The notes under the pieces: generated by a model
The model's database searches: none
Seen by the model: only the letters and a program-made list of their open reading frames with translations
Told to the model about the DNA's origin: nothing
Source of the DNA: Plasmodium brasilianum
Lineage: Eukaryota; Apicomplexa; Aconoidasida; Haemosporida; Plasmodiidae
Assembly: GCF_023973825.1 (NCBI RefSeq)
Contig: NC_090126.1
Location: 2,648,208 to 2,712,207, forward strand
Length of the DNA: 64,000 nucleotides
Direction of reading: 5' to 3'
Shown here: in pieces, positions 54,447 through 64,000 of the stretch
Position numbering within the stretch: position 1 is the first letter of the stretch
Layout of the letters: every line of letters begins with the position of its first letter
Translations under genes and position numbers: made by a program

Positions 54447-54975
54447 AATTAATAATAAGAAATATTTTTCATTTTATAAAGAAGTATTTAATATGAAGTG
54501 ATAATTATAATATATTTAGTTACATATTTATTAGACTTCCTCATAATTGATTATATTTTATAAAATATACATATAGATAAGTTGTTTTTTAATAAACAAC
54601 TGTACAGCATATAATCTCACTTTTTTTTAAACTTGAATTTTCAATATTTTTCAATTTGCATTATAAAATATTGTTTGAGTTTGAATAATTTTTATGGTAT
54701 AGTGTTTATTTTTATATATTTAAATAGATTGCCTTTAAAAATAAGTGTACACATATATATGCGTTAAAGTGAATGTAAAATAGCGCAATTTTCATAATTC
54801 AACTAAAGTATTTTAATTTCAATTTTTATTTAAAAATGATAGATTTCTGTTTATTATCATGCTCTAATATGAATCTATTATTTTATCCTGTTGTGAAGAT
54901 AATTTATAATAACCTTCATACTAGGAATAAATTTGTATTGGTTTGTATTTAACAAAAAGGAAGTAAATATATGTT

Positions 54976-54978
<3 letters not shown>

Positions 54979-55009
<31 letters not shown>
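54979..55009. repeat. AT dinucleotide microsatellite
   Basis: About 15 TA units lie in non-coding DNA downstream of the fam-l gene. Confidence 0.9.
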
Positions 55010-57429
55010 CTTATATCTTGGAGAATGGTTAATATTTATTCTATAATATAAGAGTATGAGAAGCATTTTATAGAACATAACTACTGTATAAATCTTTTGA
55101 ATGTACATTTATTTTATTTTGCATTATATAACTTTGAAGTTAAAAATATATAATTATAATATATTATTATTAAATTTTAATTATCGTATTATTTTAAGCA
55201 ATTATATATTTTTTATATATCTATAACAGAATGAATAGTTAAAAACATTAATTATACTATTTTGGTTCCTTATTGAAATTTTTATTAAATTTTGCATTAA
55301 CAGTATTGTATATATATATATGTATATATCTTAAAAATTTATAAATTAAGTACATAAATTTTTCATTTTTTATATATATAGTGTATTGAATTAATGAAAT
55401 AAATGTAATAATATTTTAATGAATGATATATATAAATTCTTGTTTTTGCTTTTTCATAATATTATAATTTTTAAAAAAGTGTATATATACGCAAAAAGAA
55501 AAAGTAACGGTAATTGTACAGAAAATAAATAAATAATTTCTAAAAAAATATAATAATGTGTACGTATTTTTTTACATTTATTTCCTATTTTTTATATTTC
55601 TAAATATATTAAGAAATGAGCTAACATTGTTTAAATGGTATATAATAATATACGTAATTTATATTATCTATTAGTAATTTATTCATATTAATAGTGATAA
55701 GTTTTTAAATAAAATAAAGTTCAAAAAAAAAATATGTTTACAGATAATTCGTAGATATGTATCATTTATTTCCTAAGATAATTTATAATAAGATTTATTA
55801 AAAAGGTTACTCTTCTTTTTTTTTTTAAAGTTGTGTTATTAAAAAAGTTGAGGTTTCCCATAGTAGTTCTTGAAAATAATATCCTTTTATTAAATATTAT
55901 TTTTTATATATTTAAATGAAAATAAAAATATAATATTAATAAGTCATTTAATTATATCTCTTATATAAACGTTAAAAAGTATTCTGTAGTCGAACAGCAC
56001 GTGCCTATATTAATCCTTTTAAAAGTATACTTAGGAATTGGAGAAAATTATTCGAGTAGGCATATTTGTTTCTGAAAAGGGAGAATGAAAATTATGATAA
56101 TGGGAATTTTAATACAAAGTGCATATTATTATGTTAATATTAACTATTGATTTATTTTACTAAAATATTTTCTTCTATATATATAATATATATATGTATG
56201 TAGAATAATAATAATACGATATTGCTTTTTTTTTTGTGAGGTTAGAAAGTATAATTCTATTCCTGCTTAGTTAAATTTCTAAAAAATATAGAAGAAATGA
56301 GATGTAAAATAGATAAATAATAAAGTTTATTAGGTCATTTTATTATACGTTTAGATACATAAGAATAATAAAGTAAGTTATTAGTTATAATTTGTGGCAT
56401 ATTAATATGGGCTACATATCATTAGCTTTATATTAATCAGTATGTATTAGTAGGAAATTTGAGTGTTCAAAAAGTAAAATTATTTTAATAGATCTATTTT
56501 TTATAATTTATAGTTAATTATTTATGTCATATTTTTGAAAAAATATTTTAATAGAATTGCCTCGTCCTATATTTTTCACCTGAATATAAATATTTAATAA
56601 TAAAAATTATTATATTACATAGAAGTGTAAAATAAAATAAAAATTAATTAAGAACATTCCTATATGTTAAGTCTAAGATAATTATTACAAAAATATTCTT
56701 TCGTATAAGGCATAATAACTATTTATATAAAAAGAACTATATAAAAGAAAGAAGAGTTATGATAATAAAATTTTTATATAATTAAAAAAACTTATTTTTT
56801 AGTAATTATTTATATTTTTTTATACTATTAGCTTTTCATATATTTTTATTTTTATTGTATACGTGAAGTTGAGTATGTAATAATAAAATTCCTCTTTACT
56901 AGAATCCACAAAAGGGAGAATTAATAAAATATTTTGAATATGCATAACATTATAATCGAAAATGAATTAAACTATTCACCAAAAAAATAAAAGAATAAAC
57001 CTCTTTTTGAGTCTTCTTTATATTATGTTTTGAATTTTTTTGTGTTAATATTGTACTTTAAAGTATATATTTCTTGTTTTTTAATGGTTATTAATTATTT
57101 ACATGTATATATATGGAGCGAAAATGCATTACAAGTGTGCATATATTCCTTAAAAGTTCTTTAGTTCATATATTAACATTTCCCTCTTATGTCACTTTTT
57201 TAATTCTCTCATTAACTACTCTTTTGTGCTTTCATTCTTTTTTGTAATTAATTTATGAAAAATCAAGATCAAAAAATAAGAAATTATTAAATTTTAATGG
57301 AATTACTATTTGAGCGAGATTTAAAAAATATGAAAATGTAATAATGCATTTTACAGTTGTGGAAAAGTGACTGAATTAACAATATAACATTCAACTGATA
57401 TAATAGTTGTGATATGTGTAATTAAAATT

Positions 57430-57540
57430 ATGAAAATTTTTTTATTTTTAGTACTTAGAGTATCATTTTTGCTAGTATCCATAAGTATTAATAGGAGAAT
57501 ACATGAACGAACTTTAATAAATATACAATATGAGAATTGA
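57430..57540 (+). other. Signal-peptide-like orphan exon
   Basis: A 36-codon frame reads MKIFLFLVLRVSFLLVSISI, NRRIHERTL and a stop. It looks like a signal sequence followed by a basic, PEXEL-like RRIHE. About 80 bases later come unlinked coding-like words (SRRHTGLERKL in one frame, LYQEDILVLKESYNNKGENG in another). It may be the start of a decayed exported-protein gene; no donor site is convincing. Confidence 0.3.
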
Positions 57541-57899
57541 GGAAATTAACTTTATATATATATTTAAAAATTATCAATATTATGGTTATGAAGAATACTT
57601 TTTCTTATAAATTACCTGTACCTCTATCAAGAAGACATACTGGTCTTGAAAGAAAGTTATAATAATAAAGGAGAGAATGGAAAAGAAGGAATATATTATC
57701 TAACAAGTTCATGCAAAAGTAATTCCTAAAAAATAAAAAAAGTAAAATAACATAAAATTTAATTAATATTTATACAAAGTATATGTGTATAACTGTAAAT
57801 TTGAAGACATTACTTTTTTTCTAAGTTTAGACACCGATTACAAAAATATTTTTATAAAAAACGAAGATAGATGTATATATAAATGTTTTATGAAAAAGA

Positions 57900-59500
57900 A
57901 ACACATAATAAAGGGAAGTTTAACTGTTTGAAAAATTTTTTTAAGTGCTTATTGCATCTCTTAATTGATACATAAAACCTAAAACCCATTAAATAAGGAA
58001 GTAATTATCTACTTTCATGAGTATTGGATGTATTAAAGTTGAAAACAATTGTTTTCCAAGAATATATGTGCGTCATGCATGCTGCTATGATATGTATATA
58101 TATATGTGCATATGAACATGCATGTATGTGTGTAAAGAAGCGTAGGTGCATGTGTATGAGTACATATGTATACTTACGTAATATATGTATACATTTATAT
58201 ATTTCAATACATGTTCTTTCCTATATTTCAAAAAATGCATCCTTATTTTATAATTTGGAAAAATGAATTGAATTAGTTAACTATATTATTAAAAGGAATG
58301 ATGTTAGCGTGTTTTGTATATAAATAAAGGTCACATAAAAGTAATAATAACAAATAAAACATATATGATGTATCTTTCACAGACTACTTTATGTGTTTCA
58401 TTTTACGAAATAATTATGGCATTTCCTTATTTTGGCTGAACTTCATATATATACATATTTTTATATTGTAACCATTACATGTGACGCGAATGAAAAAATC
58501 CATAGAAAGGATTCTTTTGTACAGACAATAATGCTCATTTAATATGTTTAAAGCAAAATAAATGGAATAAAGCATTTGTAATAGGAATACAATATTACGT
58601 CATTAACTGAAATAACTTAAGGACACAAATGAGTTCACATGTATGCACGTTAATAAGATATCATTATCCACGTTTAGATGCTTATGTATGCATATTATGG
58701 CCATGCATGCATATATGTTTTTTTACACTCTCCTTTCATGTAAGTATTAGATCATTTATATTGAAAAGTAATAAACAAAAAACGTGGGCACATATACATA
58801 TGTGCAAACTTTTGCATAATGGAAATTTATTTATATAGTGTTACCAACTTATTTTTTTCTGCTATAGATATGAAACATTTAGAATAAGTTCATGCATATA
58901 AAAGAGAATGAAAAAAATGATAAAATTCAAATAAATTACAGGAGAAATAAACAACAATGAGTGAAGTTCCTTAAAGGAGTTACTTATCTTACGTGTGTGA
59001 ATACGGAAAAGAGATAAAAAGTAATATATATTGCGCGTTACCTGAAAAGTGATCTGTTTAAATTAATTATAAAGAAAATTTGTTTATATGTATCCTATTT
59101 TATATTAGGTCAAAATTGTTAACGTACTTATGATTGCCTCAATTAAAGATCCTTATATAGAGATTGATTAAAACATTCATCGTAAGCATGGAGAAAGCAA
59201 AAAAAAAAAATACAAAAAATAACAAAGGAGTAAAGGTATAAGCGAAAATCCGGACATTATTAGTTTGTTGTAATAAGATAGAAAACACTTCATGCATGCA
59301 AATAAGTGTACATATGCTTGAACTGTATTTATATGTTGGTGCAAATGTTCATAATTTTCACCATAGTTAAACAAGTATATAAGAAAACATGAAAATGTAA
59401 TAATAAATAAAATGCACAAGGAAATAACATATGGAAGCTTGATTGTAATGTATGAACATATTTGGAACATAAAAAAAGGAAAAAATTATACTTAAAATTT
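57900..59500. other. Less AT-rich island with TGCATGCA words
   Basis: Base composition is visibly richer in G and C than the surroundings, with many CATATG, GTGCA and ATGCAT words. Perfect TGCATGCA octamers occur at 58704-58711 and 59293-59300, with near matches at 58075-58082 and 58118-58125. TGCATGCA is a palindrome reported as the binding preference of one Plasmodium AP2 factor. No gene is supported; a regulatory region, a non-coding RNA or an old gene relic are all possible. Confidence 0.4.
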
Positions 59501-59689
59501 TTTTTTTTTTTTTTTTTAAAAGAATTATATTAATTATATGTAAGTAGACTTATTTGTAATATAAAAGTGTTAAAAATGGGAAGAATAAACAAATATCAAT
59601 AAGGTTCTAAAGTAAAATGAAATATATGAATTTAAAATTCATTATGATCCGAAATTAAGAAATAATTTTAACATATATATGTTTGTGTG

Positions 59690-59815
59690 GACCTTCTTCA
59701 ATAGACATCATAGTAGTAATAGCAGTATAGAAAAGTTTGAGTAGTCCAATAATAAGGATGATCATAAAAACAATTACGTAATTAAACATTAGGAAAAAAT
59801 CATTTCACTCAAAAA
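59690..59815 (+). other. Coding-like remnant
   Basis: One frame reads FNRHHSSNSSIEKFE, a stop, then SNNKDDHKNNYVIKH and a stop. The Ser/Asn/His/Asp-rich composition resembles the low-complexity linker of Plasmodium exported proteins and is unlike intergenic AT noise. There is no start, splice site or domain. Confidence 0.3.
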
Positions 59816-61930
59816 TGAATAGCACATATTAATTAATTTTTAGAGAAAATATTAAATTAAAAGTGTTCATAAGCCTTATTATTATAACACTACGTAAATA
59901 TTATGTTAAAAGAAACCTAAATTATGATAACAAAAGTTATATTTATGCGAAATGATTATTGGAAATGATATCATATCTACAGTAATCTAAGAAATATTAA
60001 GGGAATAATATAAATATATATATATTAATTAATAGATATACATAGATAAAAAAAATATATTTAATAATTCTATTTGCCTGTGTTACATGCGTTCACTCAA
60101 GACATAATTATATATTTCAAGGAAAGTGAAAATTTAATAGAGTTCATTCCTTTATTTTACTGCATATGAATGATTAATCAATTTAAATTTGCGTTAATAT
60201 TTTTAGTAAGTACAACATGCATAAGAAAATATAGGAAAAAATTAATGCTCTAAAAATTTCCACCTCAATTAATTACATGGAATTTTACAAAACAATAAAT
60301 GGATAAGAGTTTATATCTTTATATAATATTTATTATTATGGATTCATAATATTAAGTAGTATTATTTTATAAGAATCATCTCTTATAAATTTTTATATTA
60401 CAGGAAATTTGTAAATTTTGAGAGAATAAGGAGTATTCACATAAGAGAATTATTTAAAAACCTCTAATGAAGAAAATTTCTCAATATATTTATAAAAACA
60501 TATATACAAGTATATTAAAATACAAAAAAAAAAAAATTATTATCTTATTTTTGTGAAATACTGCAGAATATTATGTACTATGCAGAATATTAAAAATTTC
60601 AAAATTTTACCTATTTTTTTTAATTATATAAAAGCTATCATTTAATTTATTATTTAGGGTAATATTTATACATAATTTAATAAAAAATAAATATATAATA
60701 ATCTGTACCATAAAGTTTCCTAAAAGAAATATAATGCATTAAGTACTTTCGTAAATGGCAATGTATATTATATTATGATTTATCTTTTATAATTTCTTAT
60801 CTATATAATTATATGTTCTAAATTATTTAATTTAAAATGTTTTTCTTATTGTAATTTGTTTTTTTTTAATTATAATATTTACTAAAAATGTTTTTATTTT
60901 TTCTAAATTTACTTTTTTATTCTTTTATTATAATAAGTATTTCTATAGAACTTATAAATTTATATTTTTTTCAAAACAAAAAAAATAAGTATTTTTTGAT
61001 TATCAAATCGATTAAATTTTATTTTAGTTATAATAATAAAATACTTTATTTTAAATCTTATAAAAACTTTAGTATTACATATATAATTATAAGATACGAA
61101 TATACAAAAGCGTTAAATTGGATAGTAATTTTTGAAACATTATTAATAATTATATGAATTCAGTCATAGAATGATATTTATTAATTACTGTACAAATGTT
61201 GTAGGTGTCATAGGTATATGTATATGTTAAATTATAATATATAGTGTAAAAATTGTATTTTACATTTATTAATTTGTTTCCTTTATCCTATGAATTATAA
61301 TATATTGTATGCAGTAATTTTTGTTTGTTAAATTATATAATAATTTTTAAAAGTTATAAAATGTACAATAGATTAAACATATTATTAGAAATTTCAGAAC
61401 AAAATATTAATAATGACATTAATAATATATTCTAATGTGCCCATTCTCATTATATATTTTTCTTCTATTCTAACAAAATAATATATTTATTCACTAAAAA
61501 TCTACTTTATATTGTTTGTTCTCTGATAGGAATTCATATCAACAATTTAGAATTGTTCTGTATGAATATTATAATATATATTTCTTGAGAATTTATTAGT
61601 AATATTATTTTTATCAATAATTATATTATTAGATATTGCTTATTTTGTAAATAGCTATATGAAAATATTTGCAAGAATATTTTTAAAATATTCTTTTGTT
61701 TGTTATACATTATATTTGTATTTTATTAATGTTATTTAGTACTTAAAAAAAAAAAAAAAAAAAAAGTATAAAATAGGAATGCAAATAAATATACCCTTTT
61801 GTTACTACGTTGTAAATATACATTTAATTTTGCACCTAATTAGACATATTATAAAATTAAATAGAACCAAAATCAATAAAATAGTTAAATGTTTTATATA
61901 TCATAAAACTATTCCTTTTTTCCTTTTTAC

Positions 61931-62008
61931 ATGAATATGTTCTCATTTCAAAAACTAGTTATAATGACATTGCAAAAGTTTTTATTTTTATTTTTTGATG
62001 CTTCATGT

Positions 62009-62039
<31 letters not shown>

Positions 62040-62650
62040 ATTTTGTTTCATGCGTAGGTAAATATATTAAATTATTAATTATAAAAATATTTTCTTTTGG
62101 TTTTAATGTATATATGATAAATCTTTAGACAATTGGTTGAGTGATGATAAAGAATTAGATTGAATAGTAGATAGATTATTATTGTAAAATGAGAAGAGAA
62201 TAAATAATATGTAACTAATTATAATACATTTGGAAATGGATATGTTAATTCATGCAACGAAAATGATAATGTTGTATAAGAATATTATGGAAAACTTTAC
62301 TTTAAGAATAAAAATAATTCAACATATTATGTGAAAAAATTGTTGAGAAATGTATGGTTTTTATATATAAACCATTTTCTATCATATATAATCTGCTTAA
62401 AAAACTATTATATATGCGAATTATTCTTATATATAAATTCATAGAATGTTCTAACCCTATTCAGAGAAAAAGTTTAAAATATTCAACACATATCAGTATA
62501 GATTTAACATTTCCTCTACCAGTATTAATTTTTCTAATAGGATTTTAGTTTTTTTATATAGGTATTTATCGCATATAATTAATGTTTAATGGTGATTCTG
62601 AAGTATTAAAAAATTTGATTACTTATAATGGAGATATAGTTGTATCCTAA
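61931..62650 (+). pseudogene. Decayed exported-protein gene
   Basis: A possible exon 1 at 61931 reads MNMFSFQKLVIMTLQKFLFL and on to FFDASCY before running into an AT microsatellite. After CTTTAG near 62127 a coding-like run begins (NWLSDDKELD, stop, IVDRLLL, stop). NTFGNGYVNSCNENDNVV, a stop, and EYYGKLYFKNKNNSTYYVKK follow. A hydrophobic segment at about 62490-62545 (IDLTFPLPVLIFLIGF, stop, FFYIGIYRI) and a tail ending NGDIVVS and a stop close it. The layout of signal, hydrophilic body and late hydrophobic span fits an exported membrane protein with many disabling mutations. I cannot name the family. Confidence 0.4.
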
Positions 62651-64000
62651 TTTATTTTAAGTATTTGAATAGGTATTTATAAATTTATATAATACACAAA
62701 TATGTAATTTAAATAGAAGAATATAAAGTCAAAGTTTAATTATAGTATATATATTACTTCGGGGGAATATATATTTCCTGTAATCATTGTAGATGTACTA
62801 AAAGATTAATGAAGTTATATGTTAAAAAAGTCCATTATAAAAATATAAAATTTATTATTCCATATAGATAATATAAAAATATATGCTGTTACAGAAAAAT
62901 AAAAAAATAAAATAAATATATGTTAAATATTAATAAGAGTTTTCTCTTTTCTACGTTTTTTTTATCTCTTAGTGTACACTTTTGAGGCAATTTAGTACTC
63001 TCACTAAGCATAAACATTTATATGATATTCCATTAAAAATTGAAATTTATTTTTTCGAATATGTGAAATTAAGCGTGTATTTATAAGCAAAAATTATATA
63101 TGTTAAATTTTTATGCAAATATGTATTACGATAAATATGTTCTTATTTAATTAATATATAAAATTACAATTTCTACAATTCAACTTGAGGAAATTTATTT
63201 TTTCAAAAATTAAGGTTTTCTTTCAATTTTTATGTAGTAAGTGGTATTTTGGAAAATGATTTAAAACAATTTATTATATATTATTTTAAATTTAAATATA
63301 TAGTGCTATTCTTTGTTCAATGTAACCAATTCCATATAATTTTTTTTTTTTTTCATATGCATTTTTTTTTTAAATGTATGTATATCAAATAATATTTTAA
63401 TAAAATTTATTTTGAAAAATAAAGCGTTAAGATATTATTTAATATAACAGTATATTTATTAGATTTTTATATTTTTTATATATAGTTTAACTATGATATC
63501 ATAAATATACACTGTTATATGTTCACATATAACTCTGAATTATTTTTGACACATAATCAATTTTAGATTTTGTGAAACATTATAATTAGAGGAATGGTTA
63601 AAAATTTATTTATAAATTTACTAGTTAACTAACATAGTTGCTAGACATAAATATGTTTTATATACGTCACTTATACCTCAGTAGAAAAATGAAATTATAT
63701 TTTTTTTTACCATATAAAGCGAGTGTATTTTTTGAACAAATGTTAGATAATTTTTATTTAATACTGTACAACAAATATTAATATTAATATGCCATAAACT
63801 TTAACTACATAGTTAAAATGAATAATATATGTTTAATGAAATTTAATCAGCCATTAAATAAAATTAAAATAATTTTTTTTTGGATTAATATATTTCTGCG
63901 ATGATATCATTGTATATAGATAACAATTTATACATTTGTATTACTTTCAATTTTTGCTATATAAATGTTTGGTCTCAATAGCTATAGGAACTTATATACA

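Larger units (their letters stand above)
54447..64000. other. Long gene-poor end with decayed fragments
   Basis: There is no intact gene. Contents are AT microsatellites near 54979-55009 and 62010-62035, T or A homopolymers (59496-59518, 61744-61765), a less AT-rich island at about 57.9-59.5 kb, and coding remnants at 57430-57540, about 59690-59815 and 61931-62650. Open stretches at 58024-58266 and 58629-58838 lie in the island; they are rich in Cys, His and Ile from repeated CAT/TGCAT words and carry no recognisable domain, so I do not call them genes. Confidence 0.45.

Noticed and set aside
58024..58838. Two Cys/His-rich small proteins in the less AT-rich island
   Set aside because: The residues arise from repeated CATATG/TGCATG words; there is no signal, domain or splice support.
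60888..61157. 89-residue Ile/Phe/Tyr/Lys-rich open stretch
   Set aside because: Composition matches random AT-rich DNA with few stops; no motif or splice site.
1..64000. tRNA, rRNA, CRISPR or bacterial operon features
   Set aside because: No clover-leaf-like GC-containing stretches, no spaced direct repeats and no ribosome binding sites; the DNA is clearly Plasmodium nuclear.

Overview
The window is an extremely AT-rich stretch of nuclear DNA from a malaria parasite. It is almost certainly a subtelomere of Plasmodium malariae, or of the near-identical P. brasilianum. The evidence is the gene content: two-exon genes with a short hydrophobic first exon, a PEXEL-like RxL motif and two C-terminal membrane segments (the fam-l and fam-m families, which are characteristic of P. 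malariae), PIR genes with three exons, and one STP1 gene with a split transmembrane exon. I see no housekeeping genes, tRNA, rRNA, telomere repeat, CRISPR array or bacterial-type features.

Layout: fam-l (2080-3104, +); a fam-m copy broken by one stop codon (5816-6714, +); an intact PIR gene (9409-10598, -); an intact STP1 gene (14589-17364, -); a fam-l pseudogene (20697-21648, +); an exported-protein pseudogene (24984-25777, +) and its intact tandem paralogue (29478-30376, +); a PIR pseudogene (33158-34309, -) inside a roughly 4 kb segment that repeats the 8-12.2 kb region; an unnamed exported membrane protein gene (41700-42570, -); intact fam-m (48149-49050, +); and intact fam-l (53423-54446, +). 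The last 9.5 kb and several of the large gaps hold only decayed coding fragments and low-complexity DNA.

The recognised families are thought to act at the surface of, or inside, the host red cell or at the parasite surface. The fam-l, fam-m and exported proteins enter the secretory pathway through the exon-1 signal sequence and carry an RxL motif about 50 residues in. PIR and STP1 are single-span variant membrane proteins with a cytoplasmic tail. No operon-like logic is expected; each gene is its own unit.

The most notable points are four clear pseudogenes whose exact lesions can be read, two of which carry a stop codon precisely in the export motif; a PIR-containing segmental duplication at constant spacing of about 23.7 kb; a divergent fam-l-like tandem pair; conserved blocks about 0.4 kb upstream of three fam-l/fam-m genes; and a number of unannotated decayed exons. 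Family names and exon joins were assigned by eye, without database searches.
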